A stretch of 11,289 nt of DNA from an uncultured Lachnospiraceae bacterium. GTDB lineage: Bacteria; Bacillota; Clostridia; Lachnospirales; Lachnospiraceae. The notes beneath the pieces were generated by a model that saw only the letters and a program-made list of their open reading frames with translations, was not told the origin of the DNA and did no database searches. The DNA lies in the NCBI GenBank assembly GCA_947176785.1, contig CAMWSA010000088.1, positions 1-11,289 on the forward strand, read 5' to 3'. Positions 1 through 7,636 of this stretch are shown piece after piece; positions within the stretch are counted from its first letter, which is position 1; the number at the start of each line of letters is the position of its first letter. The position numbers and the translations under genes were made by a program.

Positions 1-104
1 GTTTATGGCATTAGTGTTGTTGAATAGTAGAAACAAAGAAATATTGATAAAGATTCCAGTTTACCAAGAAATAAACAAAACAAGAATTTGTGGAGGGAAA
101 ATCC

Positions 105-1040
105 ATGAAACAGACAGATTCATTAAAACGGATTGATAAGCCAAATGAAAATAAAGTCAATGACTATGCAGATTGCGAAAATCAAATGTATTCTTTAAAA
201 AATGAATTTACGATATTGCGGGATTTTGTTAAGCAGGAATATACAGGTACCAAACGGTGTTATTCAGAAGAAGAAATACAGGCTGTAGAGAGACGTCTGC
301 ATTTTAAATTACCGGCTCCAATCAGAACATTATATATTATGATGGGAGATCTGCTCATAAATTCTTATCTACTGCGGCCACTTGAATTATTACGTTGGGA
401 TAATAACTGCCTGGGCTTTTTTGCTTCTCCGGAGTCTGATGTTATCATAGGAATATGTGGTAGTGATGCACCCAATTCACTATATTATTGGAGCGAAAAT
501 GATATTGAAGGCGAGTCCTGCGTATTTGAAGATGATTTTGATGCCTGTAATGAAGTTGGTGACGAGGATGGCAAGAAAAAGGCGGTTCAGACATATTTAC
601 AATATTGGGATGAGGCGGAAAGATCCAATATTGTTCCATATAAAATGATGAAATCTCCAAGAATTTGTAACTCATTAGATGCATATTGCCTGTATTTGGT
701 AATACACTCACTTTGCGAATGGGCAGAGATAATCGCTCAGGAATCCAATAGTTCTGCTTTCTACTTTAGAAGTGAAACATTACACAGCGATCCTGCCTAC
801 CTGCAGGAAAAAGCAGAGAATATCCTGCAAATATTCACGCCACTCTCCAGCCATATAGAATTACTTGAGATGAACACACATATTTTAATGGCGTATGTCA
901 GTAAGGATTTAAAATCTTTACTGGTCTTACTGGATGGCGACATTGCACTGACTTTATTAACTGCCAATCCAGCAGGAACAGACACCTTGAGAGAAATTGA
1001 AAAAAATATGAAATTATCTTTTGACCGTAAAATCACATGA
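105..1040 (+). CDS. Extended SUKH (SMI1/KNR4-like) immunity protein, paralogue 1
   Basis: Predicted cytoplasmic immunity protein of the SUKH superfamily, whose members bind and neutralise polymorphic toxins, often nucleases. The SUKH signature is at residues 53-82: YSEEEIQAVERRL, then KLPAPIRTLY and GD. A conserved LRPLELL follows, then an acidic stretch, and a second region beginning near LDAY (191-194) with VIHSLCEW. The protein has 311 residues, about twice a single SUKH domain. ATG 105 is chosen because GGAGGG at 92-97 sits 7 nt upstream; an in-frame GTG at 90 overlaps that site. It is closely similar to the gene at 2823 (about 60% identity by eye over the SUKH core) and more distantly to the one at 1894. 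The gene is markedly AT-rich (positions 181-240 have 16 G/C in 60), unlike later genes in the run, which suggests separate acquisition. Family membership is firm; the target toxin is unknown. Confidence 0.82.
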   Translation: MKQTDSLKRIDKPNENKVNDYADCENQMYSLKNEFTILRDFVKQEYTGTKRCYSEEEIQAVERRLHFKLPAPIRTLYIMMGDLLINSYLLRPLELLRWDNNCLGFFASPESDVIIGICGSDAPNSLYYWSENDIEGESCVFEDDFDACNEVGDEDGKKKAVQTYLQYWDEAERSNIVPYKMMKSPRICNSLDAYCLYLVIHSLCEWAEIIAQESNSSAFYFRSETLHSDPAYLQEKAENILQIFTPLSSHIELLEMNTHILMAYVSKDLKSLLVLLDGDIALTLLTANPAGTDTLREIEKNMKLSFDRKIT

Positions 1041-1088
1041 ATATCTGTTGTTTATATGAACAGAAAGGTACAGAGCAAGGAGGAACTT

Positions 1089-1862
1089 ATGAAATATACT
1101 CTTGATACAGATTTTTCATCACTGAACGGGTCAAAGGCAGCCAACTGGATTATGGGTTTTCAGGATATGGCTGAGGATGCTTTTGCGGACAGCAGCAGCC
1201 ATTCACGGCTTTTGGGGAATCTTCTGATTCTGGAACCATATTTACATACGATTCGCCAGGGGCTGGCAGACAGGGGCAGGACGGTTCCGGCCATTCTTCA
1301 GGAGGCCCTTGACATACTTTGGGATTATCTGGAAGGCAGGAAAGCGCCGTCCGATTTTCAGGATTTTGCCAATAATCTTTATGCTGCTACCCTCAATTAT
1401 AATGTAGGGGAAGAAATAACCGATGCACAGGCGGAATTTTACGAAAATCATGTAGATATTCCCTGGGGAAGCACCTGTGAATGGCAGATACTCACATGGC
1501 TTTCTGTTCTTTTGATGGAAGTGGTTGCAATCAGCGGTGGGTGGCTGGATTTTGAAGAATATGAGGAATATGAACAGGACGTGGATTTTGCGGAAATGGA
1601 GGAAATGCTGAATATGCTGGCGGATGCCTTTATTGATTTTACCAATACGCCGCTCCCATCCAATAAAGCATCAGACGTAATGAACGCACAGGAACAGGTT
1701 TACCAGACACCGCTGTTCCGGCAGTTTTTAGAACGCATTCAAAATGGGATGAAAGCTGCGCTGTCGGCTACACCGGAGCAGTATCCGGCTCTCCGGGAAG
1801 AATATCGCCAGTATACGATTCTCCCGGAAGAATATGCTGCGAAACTGTTAGGATGTTTGTGA
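1089..1862 (+). CDS. Acidic, mostly helical protein of an immunity array; family not recognised
   Basis: I do not recognise this 257-residue protein. It looks soluble, acidic and largely alpha-helical, with no signal peptide. A patch of Glu, Asp and Tyr (LDFEEYEEYEQDVDF) lies near the middle, after a hydrophobic helix containing LTWLSVLLMEVVAISGGW. Start ATG 1089 is preferred because AAGGAGG at 1077-1083 lies 5 nt upstream; an in-frame ATG at 1056 has no such site. It lies 48 nt after one SUKH gene and 31 nt before another on the same strand, so co-transcription is likely. Acidic helical proteins in such positions are often immunity proteins that mimic nucleic acid or cover a toxin active site. 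That role is inferred from context only. Confidence 0.7.
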   Translation: MKYTLDTDFSSLNGSKAANWIMGFQDMAEDAFADSSSHSRLLGNLLILEPYLHTIRQGLADRGRTVPAILQEALDILWDYLEGRKAPSDFQDFANNLYAATLNYNVGEEITDAQAEFYENHVDIPWGSTCEWQILTWLSVLLMEVVAISGGWLDFEEYEEYEQDVDFAEMEEMLNMLADAFIDFTNTPLPSNKASDVMNAQEQVYQTPLFRQFLERIQNGMKAALSATPEQYPALREEYRQYTILPEEYAAKLLGCL

Positions 1863-1893
1863 TCTTTAAAAACATATGAGGGAGAGTTGGACT

Positions 1894-2817
1894 ATGTTGT
1901 TGAAAAAAGAAAAACCTGAATTTGAAATACGCCCATTATACTCCATCCGTGAAGAACTGGAACTGATAAAGGAGTTCTGCTGGCAGCCTAAACTGGCTGC
2001 AGGCAAGATCTACACGGAGGAAGAAATCGATGCAGTGGAGCAGCGGCTGAACTATAAGCTGCCACAGCCTCTAAGAGAGCTTTACCTGGTACTGGGCGAC
2101 TATGCATGTGAAAAGAAAGACACCTATTTCTGCCGCCCGGAGGAACTACACTGGAGCGGCGGGTATCTGCTGGTGGAGGCCATGGAAAGAACCCGTCGGG
2201 GATGGGGGATTTACCGAAAAGACCCCTATGCGTCGGTTTATAGCTGGGAGCGGAACGGGGTCAACATTTACGGCGAAGTGCAGGATGAAAAGCCGAAATC
2301 AGAGGTGATAAGAAAAAGCGCACGTGATCAGTATTTCTCGAAACAATGTTTTTATTGGGATATTTTTATTATCCAACATGTGCTGGATAAGGTAATGAGG
2401 GATTGGTGGGAGCTGCATCAGACCCGGATGACAGAGGAACTGTCTCCTTTTTATATCGGCTGCTCTCTGCCGAGGAAACTGGACGAACTGCGGAAAGTCC
2501 GTCAAAGAATGGAGGAGTGGCTGGTTCCCATCTCGTCAAAAGCAGAGCTTTTAAGGGTAGAGATGTCCGGAAAGAATGCAGGGCCAGAGAATTATGTGGT
2601 TTATGCTTATACGAATCCGGAGAAGACCCTGCTGGTTCTATCTTTCAGCGCCCAGCAGAAATATGGGCTGATCACGAAGGAGCCGGTTCTCTACTCCTTT
2701 GCAGAACGGGTGGAAGAAAAAACCGGGATGCTGTTCTGGTCATGGAATGGGCAGGGCAGGAAACGGATGGAAGAAAAAGAAAAGGAAATGCGGGCAGCAG
2801 GCCTGTTTAAAAGGTGA
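1894..2817 (+). CDS. Extended SUKH (SMI1/KNR4-like) immunity protein, paralogue 2 (divergent)
   Basis: A 307-residue SUKH protein, the most divergent of three long paralogues in the run. The signature is at residues 40-69: YTEEEIDAVEQRL, KLPQPLRELY and LGD, followed by RPEELHW. The C-terminal part matches the other two by pattern: a hydrophobic helix ending in DWWE, then RMEEWLVPISSKAELL, VVYAYTNPEKTLLVL and an EKTGMLF end motif, compared with LLKKLQEQTGLAF in the gene at 2823. It ends in a charged Lys/Glu tail that the others lack. Start ATG 1894 follows GAGGGAG at 1878-1884 by 9 nt; an in-frame ATG at 1876 has no good site. Its stop is only 5 nt before the next ATG, so translational coupling is likely. 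An immunity role is inferred from the family; the cognate toxin is unknown. Confidence 0.78.
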   Translation: MLLKKEKPEFEIRPLYSIREELELIKEFCWQPKLAAGKIYTEEEIDAVEQRLNYKLPQPLRELYLVLGDYACEKKDTYFCRPEELHWSGGYLLVEAMERTRRGWGIYRKDPYASVYSWERNGVNIYGEVQDEKPKSEVIRKSARDQYFSKQCFYWDIFIIQHVLDKVMRDWWELHQTRMTEELSPFYIGCSLPRKLDELRKVRQRMEEWLVPISSKAELLRVEMSGKNAGPENYVVYAYTNPEKTLLVLSFSAQQKYGLITKEPVLYSFAERVEEKTGMLFWSWNGQGRKRMEEKEKEMRAAGLFKR

Positions 2818-2822
2818 AAACT

Positions 2823-3704
2823 ATGTATGCAACCGAAAAGGAACTGAGGATACTCCGGCAATTTATCAGCCCGAAGCATATGGAAGGCTTGAAAAAGTGG
2901 AAATGTTATTCAGAGGATGAAATTCTGGCGGCAGAGAAGCGGCTTCATGTAAAGCTTCCATCTCCTATCCGGGATATTTACCGGCACATGGCAGACCTGT
3001 TAGTCACCAGCGGTTATCTGCGGCCATTGGAGCTTCTTCATTGGGAGGGAAGATATCTGGGATTTTTTCTTGCCCCCGGAGAAGGAGATATCATCGGGAT
3101 ACGAAAGGGCAAAACTTCCGGTGGTCTATACGCATGGGAAGAAAATGATCCAAAAGACATGGCCTGGGAATATGAGGATGAACTGGCAGATGCCTGTGAG
3201 GAGGGGGATGAGGAGGGAAAGCGAAAGGCTGTGGCAGCTTACCAGAAATACTGGAAAAGGCGGAATATCCCTTTGATTCACGCTCCCCTGAACATTCATA
3301 AGCTGGAACATGAACCCAGGTTTAACCATGTCCTGGATGCATATGGGCTGTTCCTGGTGATCCATGCCATCCGTGAATGGGAGGAGATGTCATGGCGTGA
3401 GCATGCCGATGATCGAACCTGCCTGTTCAGTGATTTTTTCCCTGGGGAGTTTTCGATGGAGTATTTCCAAAAGATAGCTGACCGGATAAAGGATGATTTT
3501 AAACCCCTTTCAGACCATCCGGAACTGACCAGTCTGGGCGATTTTCCTTTGCAGATGGCATATGTCCACAAAAATCAGGAAGCCTTGCTGGTTCTGGGGC
3601 AGGAGCCGGTCTGTTTTATGGTGCTGACAAAGACGGATGCAAAGGGTGACCTCCTTAAAAAGCTTCAGGAACAGACTGGCCTGGCTTTTCATGTGGGATT
3701 TTAG
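2823..3704 (+). CDS. Extended SUKH (SMI1/KNR4-like) immunity protein, paralogue 3
   Basis: A 293-residue SUKH protein. The signature is at residues 29-58: YSEDEILAAEKRL, KLPSPIRDIY and ADLL, then YLRPLELLHW and LGFF. An acidic linker with GDEEGKRKAV leads into LDAY (171-174) and VIHAIREWEE, and then the C-terminal domain with MAYVHKNQEALLVL. Nearly every one of these blocks recurs in the gene at 105, so the two are recent paralogues. ATG 2823 is chosen over the overlapping GTG at 2814 because AAGGTG (2811-2816) fits as its ribosome site; that site overlaps the previous gene's stop, pointing to coupled translation. Predicted cytoplasmic immunity function; toxin partner unknown. Confidence 0.82.
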   Translation: MYATEKELRILRQFISPKHMEGLKKWKCYSEDEILAAEKRLHVKLPSPIRDIYRHMADLLVTSGYLRPLELLHWEGRYLGFFLAPGEGDIIGIRKGKTSGGLYAWEENDPKDMAWEYEDELADACEEGDEEGKRKAVAAYQKYWKRRNIPLIHAPLNIHKLEHEPRFNHVLDAYGLFLVIHAIREWEEMSWREHADDRTCLFSDFFPGEFSMEYFQKIADRIKDDFKPLSDHPELTSLGDFPLQMAYVHKNQEALLVLGQEPVCFMVLTKTDAKGDLLKKLQEQTGLAFHVGF

Positions 3705-3753
3705 AAAAAGGCCGGTCGGACAGAAAATAAGAGAGCCGGTGAGGAAACAGATT

Positions 3754-4971
3754 ATGAGAAAAAAGAACAGAACAGGAAAACGGCTGCGGCTGACACCTCT
3801 TATATTGGGAGGCTATGCTGCGTTTCTGGGGTTTGGTCTGATAGTGGTTGGACTTGCTGAAATGAAGGAAGGGATCGGTATTGTCCGGCTACTGATTGGG
3901 CTTGGCATGGCGGGCTTTGGCTTGCTGGGAATATGGGATGGAGTGCGTGATCTGGTGGGGCCAGATAAAAAATCGGAGCAGTCGCCGGCCAGCCAGTTTA
4001 TCCTTACAGATACATCTGGAAACAGAACCTCCAATGTTACAGTGGAGATTTTACAAAAACAGCTGGAAAGCCTGATGGAAAGTGATAAAGGGGGCGTTTT
4101 TAAACTCCAGATTCTGCCGCCTTTTGCCGTACAGGAAATGGGGAACGTAAGCCAGATTTTTTGTATATATTATGAGACCTTTCGGTTGACAGCATTTTTG
4201 GATGCGTCTGAAGGCGGATATGAATCGTACCATAATAGTGCAGAGTTTGACGAGGCGAAAGGCTGGTTTGAAAAACTTCTGGCTGGCAGCGCTGATTTTT
4301 CAAGATGGAAAAAAATGGAGAATGCTTCTCTATGGGAGGAATATGACGATGAAGATGAAAGCAGCGAGGAAGATGATACTGGATGCGAAAAAGGCAGCAT
4401 CTATAAAGGCGAAACAGAGGACAACCCGGAAGATATAGATGAGGTAGCAGAACCGATTGCTGATTTTAACAAGCCAGACCCTTTGATGAATACAGAAGAA
4501 GCTGGGTTGGGGAAAAGCGAAGCCGATACCCGGCAGATTGAGGAACATATAGAATCATTCTGGCAGCAGCTACAAAGAGAACAGAAGAACCAAATGCGTA
4601 ACTGGCGTCAGCTTCTGGTGATTTTTGGAGAGAGCTGGCATGATGAACATAATTTTTTCTCCACCAGAGATGTGGAACTGGCTATTGAAGGTATCCATGA
4701 GGGGAAATACACAAAGGTATTCATTAATTGGGGAACGCAGGCACTTGATTTCTTCCCCGGTGTTCAAAATGACCTGATGGTGATTTGGTGTACCAATAAC
4801 ACAGGAAAAGGAAATATCAGGTTTCTGGCGAAAGAAGGAACAGTGACGCAGGTGAAATTCTGGCTGGTCAACTATTTGAATTCCGGTGTTTTTGAAGAAA
4901 TGAACGGCTGGGCTGATATTACCGGCCAGATAGAAAAAGCAAACAGAAAGGGAAAAAAGAAACATGGGTAA
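3754..4971 (+). CDS. Two-helix membrane protein with large acidic cytoplasmic region; family not recognised
   Basis: A 405-residue protein with a basic N-terminus (MRKKNRTGKRLRL) and two hydrophobic helices, at about residues 15-35 (LILGGYAAFLGFGLIVVGLA) and 40-62. This forms an N-terminal hairpin with both ends inside. A folded-looking region follows (about 85-190), then an acidic low-complexity linker (EEYDDEDESSEEDD, 195-208, with more acid after it), and a C-terminal domain of about 130 residues containing LLVIFGESWHDEHNFF and KVFINWG. Start ATG 3754 has GAGGA at 3741-3745, 8 nt upstream; the frame is open further upstream but only inside the previous gene. Its stop overlaps the ATG of the Sel1 gene by 8 nt, suggesting that the two products act together. 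It may protect against a toxin acting at the membrane; this is inference and no family was recognised. Confidence 0.72.
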   Translation: MRKKNRTGKRLRLTPLILGGYAAFLGFGLIVVGLAEMKEGIGIVRLLIGLGMAGFGLLGIWDGVRDLVGPDKKSEQSPASQFILTDTSGNRTSNVTVEILQKQLESLMESDKGGVFKLQILPPFAVQEMGNVSQIFCIYYETFRLTAFLDASEGGYESYHNSAEFDEAKGWFEKLLAGSADFSRWKKMENASLWEEYDDEDESSEEDDTGCEKGSIYKGETEDNPEDIDEVAEPIADFNKPDPLMNTEEAGLGKSEADTRQIEEHIESFWQQLQREQKNQMRNWRQLLVIFGESWHDEHNFFSTRDVELAIEGIHEGKYTKVFINWGTQALDFFPGVQNDLMVIWCTNNTGKGNIRFLAKEGTVTQVKFWLVNYLNSGVFEEMNGWADITGQIEKANRKGKKKHG

Positions 4972-6199
4972 GTATTTTAGCGATGTAGTGGATAAAGCCA
5001 TTGAGGATCTTTATTATTGCTGTGATAACGACAAGGCAAAAGCGGCGGCGGACGCATTATTGCTTGCGGCAAAGGAAGACGATGGGGACGCCTGCTATTT
5101 CCTTTCCCGCTGCTTTTCCGGCTCCTGTTACAGCTGGGAATACCATCCCTTTGAAGAAAACGAGGCGGCGGCCTATGCCATGCTCCATCAGGCAATCTCC
5201 CTGGGCAGCGCCGCTGCGGTTCTGGGGGCGCTGCGTATGGATATGCTGACACCGGAGCTGCGGGAGATCATGCCTTTTGAGAGCATAAAAGAAGCATGGG
5301 ATGTCATCTATGAAAAAGCCGAAAATGGCTGCGCTTTCTGCCAGTACATGATTGGGAACACCTATTATTTTCTGGACATTATAGAGATCGAAGATCACAA
5401 GGAAAGTGAATTTGCAAATAAGGGAGCCTGGAACGAATGGAAACGCCTGCAAATAAAACAGTGCCTCCCCTGGTTTGAGAAAGCATTTTCCGGCGGCATG
5501 ATACTGGCGGGACGGAATTACGGTCAATATTACCAGTATGGACGGGGAGAGTACATTCCGGCAGAGCCGGGAAAAGAAGTTCCCATTATGCGCCAGGGCG
5601 CAGAACGGGGCTACCCGGAGTGGATGTATGCCTATGCCCATTATCTGGCCTATACAGAGGATAACGATAAAGAAGCTCTTCCCTGGGCGCTGAAAGCGGC
5701 AGAGGCAGGACATCTCTGGAGCTGGCATATCATAGGGGATATTTATTGGAACGGCAGGGCGGTGGAGCGCAATCTGCCCTATGCCTTAGAGTGCTACAAA
5801 AAGACTGCCAGCTATGGTAACGACAGCTATGCCTGCCGACAGTTGGGACGTTTGTATTTCAACGGCTGGGGTACGGCTGTGGACTATGCGCAGGCGGTTC
5901 AATGGCTGGAGAGAGATAAGGAGCCAGAAGGTATTAAATATGATCTGCTGGGAATCTGTTATCTGCTGGGGCATGGCTGCAGACAAGATCCGGCGAGAGG
6001 GAAGGCGTTATTGGAGAGAAGTGAAAAATCCTGCTATAAAAGTTATGGTCTGGGGATGATGTATGCCGAGGGGATCGGTGTGCGGGAGGATATTGAAAAA
6101 GGTGTAGAGTATCTGAAAGCGGCGGGAAATTACGGGCCGGCAATCGAGGCTCTGAAACATTACAAGAAAAGCCTGTTCGGGGTCTGGCGGAGAAAATAA
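4964..6199 (+). CDS. Sel1-like (TPR-type) repeat protein
   Basis: A 411-residue solute-exposed helical-repeat protein without a signal peptide, likely cytoplasmic. Sel1-type units (paired helices of about 36 residues with an A..LG..Y..G.GV..D...A..WL..AA pattern) are clearest from about residue 235 to 400: WHIIGDIYWNGRAVERNLPY, then LGRLYFNGWGTAVDYAQAV, LLGICYLLGHGCRQDPARG and LGMMYAEGIGVREDIEKGV. Weaker units lie at the N-terminus (DACYFLSRCF; AMLHQAISLGSAAA). Sel1 repeats are protein-binding scaffolds; a partner or toxin-binding role here is inferred. ATG 4964 overlaps the upstream stop by 8 nt, with AAAGGGA at 4947-4953. It is the most GC-rich gene seen (positions 5161-5220 have 42 G/C in 60), which also explains long antisense open frames across it. 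Confidence 0.85.
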   Translation: MGKYFSDVVDKAIEDLYYCCDNDKAKAAADALLLAAKEDDGDACYFLSRCFSGSCYSWEYHPFEENEAAAYAMLHQAISLGSAAAVLGALRMDMLTPELREIMPFESIKEAWDVIYEKAENGCAFCQYMIGNTYYFLDIIEIEDHKESEFANKGAWNEWKRLQIKQCLPWFEKAFSGGMILAGRNYGQYYQYGRGEYIPAEPGKEVPIMRQGAERGYPEWMYAYAHYLAYTEDNDKEALPWALKAAEAGHLWSWHIIGDIYWNGRAVERNLPYALECYKKTASYGNDSYACRQLGRLYFNGWGTAVDYAQAVQWLERDKEPEGIKYDLLGICYLLGHGCRQDPARGKALLERSEKSCYKSYGLGMMYAEGIGVREDIEKGVEYLKAAGNYGPAIEALKHYKKSLFGVWRRK

Positions 6200-6228
6200 G
6201 AACATTTAGAAATGGAGGCGGATTGTCC

Positions 6229-6597
6229 ATGAGCTATTCCTTAATGATCGCACCTTTCGATTTTGCTAATCATAAAAAAATCGCTGCACAGCAGTTTTTT
6301 GATAATTACGCTTTTTTTGAACTGACACCAAAGCGGGCTAAGGAATATTTTTTGTGGTTTAAGGACGAAATCTCTAACCGGATCACTATGCTGTGGGAGT
6401 ATATGAAGGAGGAGCGTCCGGAAAGTCAGCCCTTTGATTATTCGCCGGAATCGTTGATTCCGTTATGGGATTGGTATGAAACGAAAATCAAACAGGTTCC
6501 CAAGACCAGGAAAGAAATCGTGTATAGTGTTTCCAAATATCCGAAGTGGATGGAGGAGAATATCCGAAGTGGATGGAGGAGAATATCCGAAAAATAA
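6229..6597 (+). pseudogene. 5' part of a gene frameshifted by a 23-bp tandem duplication
   Basis: This is the N-terminal half of what should be one 217-residue protein. It begins MSYSLMIAPFDFANHKK at ATG 6229, with GGAGG at 6214-6218 (a TTG at 6223 is a less likely start). It reads normally to PKWMEENIR, after which the second copy of the 23-bp repeat throws the frame into SGWRRISEK and a stop at 6595. Removing one repeat copy joins it exactly, in frame, to the piece ending at 6905. It lies 29 nt after the Sel1 gene and shares its strand. I do not recognise the family; by context it is a candidate immunity protein. As written the product is truncated at 122 residues, though a revertible (phase-variable) state is possible. 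Confidence 0.68.
6541..6586 (+). repeat. 23-bp perfect tandem duplication (two copies)
   Basis: Copy 1 is 6541-6563 and copy 2 is 6564-6586; they are identical. The 23-base periodicity extends from 6536 to 6591. Each copy begins CCGAAGTGGATGG. Because 23 is not a multiple of three, the duplication shifts the reading frame of the gene that contains it. It is the direct cause of the split between the two halves at 6229 and 6546. Confidence 0.95.
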
Positions 6598-6905
6598 CCA
6601 TGAAATATACAGATGAAACACTATCTCTTGCGTTGGATATTTCCATATATTATGGAGAAACGATCATTAAATATTATCCCAATATGTATTGGGGGCATTT
6701 TACAAGGCCAAAGCGTGAACTCTTTGCCAATAAACCTGTGATACTGAAGTTAAATAACAAGAAGAAGTATGTTGCAGCCAGTCAGGTAGTATTTGTATGT
6801 ATGCTAAAATCCAGTGAAAGACCTGACAAGAATCGGTTGTATGACCTGTACCGCTTTAGTGAAGATGAGTTTGATCCAATAAAGCCAAGTTATTGGGACA
6901 GTTAG
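6546..6905 (+). pseudogene. 3' part of the same frameshifted gene
   Basis: This is the C-terminal half, in the frame displaced by the 23-bp duplication. After the second PKWMEENIR copy it continues KITMKYTDETLSLALD, then YYGETIIKYYPNMYWG and TRPKRELFANKPVIL, and ends at TAG 6903-6905. The continuous charged and aromatic pattern looks like real coding sequence. No good start of its own is visible: GTG 6546 lies inside the repeat, and ATG 6600 is 2 nt after the upstream stop with the nearest GGAGGA (6575-6580) 19 nt away. Translation could still restart at 6600 by coupling as the ribosome terminates at 6597, giving a separate C-terminal protein of 101 residues. Function unknown. Confidence 0.62.
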
Positions 6906-6933
6906 TAACCATGATTTGTCAAAGGAGGCTTTT

Positions 6934-7614
6934 ATGACAACGGCAAAAAAGTATTTAGAGATATTGAGAGAGCGTGAACCGCAATTATGGAAAGGGCCAT
7001 TAAAAGAATCCGGCTTTACAGAGAAGGATTTATCAGATATTGAGAAAGGGCTTGGATATAAGCTGCCAGTGCCATACCGTGAATTTTTGTTAAGTTATGA
7101 AATGCCGAAGGATATTACTGTACTTGTTTCCTTTTGCGGCGATTCATTTGCGTGTTCATGGAGTGAAACCTTTTCCCGTGAGAAAAATGGCTATATCCCC
7201 CGGCCTGAATTTGACATTGGCCCAACGGTTGAGTTTGAGTGGCACAATATGCAAGGACACAGTGGGGCAGAATCTTTGAAGAATCTCCAGCAGGAACAGA
7301 AAACGCAGGATTACTGCCCCTGCTTTTTGGAGGCAGGGTTTATCAGGGTCGGAAATGTATATGGGTATTTGGTGTATCTGGATTTGGTAAGCGGCGGCAT
7401 CGTCACGATACATGAAGAGGGCGTATATGACATGATGGGCGCCGGGGTAGATTGGGCCAGCAAATCAGAAGTAAGGAAGTATATGGAGACACGAGAACTT
7501 TATATCTGTAAGGACTTTAATGATTTTCTCCGTTTTGCCTGTACTGGTGACTTTCTTGATGAAGACGAAGCAAAATTCCCTACAAAGGAAGAACTGGAGC
7601 AGGATTATTCTTAA
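6934..7614 (+). CDS. SUKH (SMI1/KNR4) family immunity protein, standard length
   Basis: A 226-residue SUKH protein of ordinary length, unlike the three long ones earlier in the run. Residues 28-52 hold the signature: FTEKDLSDIEKGLGYKLP followed by PYREFLLSYE. The later strand-rich part contains FIRVGNVYGYLVYLDLVSGGIVTIHEEG, the usual SUKH core hairpin, and the end has FNDFLRF. Start ATG 6934 has an excellent AAAGGAGG at 6921-6928; an in-frame TTG at 6916 is rejected because it lies before that site. SUKH proteins of this kind neutralise toxins delivered by contact-dependent or type VI/VII-like systems. The cognate toxin is not in the window. It is 28 nt after the broken gene and 22 nt before the next, so part of the same transcript. 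Confidence 0.85.
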   Translation: MTTAKKYLEILREREPQLWKGPLKESGFTEKDLSDIEKGLGYKLPVPYREFLLSYEMPKDITVLVSFCGDSFACSWSETFSREKNGYIPRPEFDIGPTVEFEWHNMQGHSGAESLKNLQQEQKTQDYCPCFLEAGFIRVGNVYGYLVYLDLVSGGIVTIHEEGVYDMMGAGVDWASKSEVRKYMETRELYICKDFNDFLRFACTGDFLDEDEAKFPTKEELEQDYS

Positions 7615-7636
7615 TAAAAGATTGGAGAACTTTGTC

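Noticed and set aside
1..104. Short leading region: possible end of an upstream gene (stop at 25-27) or a short ORF from ATG 5, and a promoter at 44-72
   Set aside because: Only eight residues precede the first stop, and the ORF from 5 overlaps the SUKH gene and looks random. TTGATA at 44-49 has a poor -10 partner (AGAAAT). Nothing can be supported.
3637..3753. Upstream extension of the membrane protein's reading frame into the preceding SUKH gene
   Set aside because: The extra 39 residues lie mostly inside the SUKH coding sequence, without a ribosome site; ATG 3754 has one.
5057..5728. 223-residue open frame antisense to the Sel1 gene
   Set aside because: It lies wholly opposite a clear Sel1-repeat gene in GC-rich sequence, where antisense frames stay open by chance. 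The peptide has no recognisable pattern.
7520..7636. Upstream extension of the 290-residue protein into the preceding SUKH gene
   Set aside because: It overlaps the SUKH C-terminus out of frame, and ATG 7637 has a GGAG at a normal distance.
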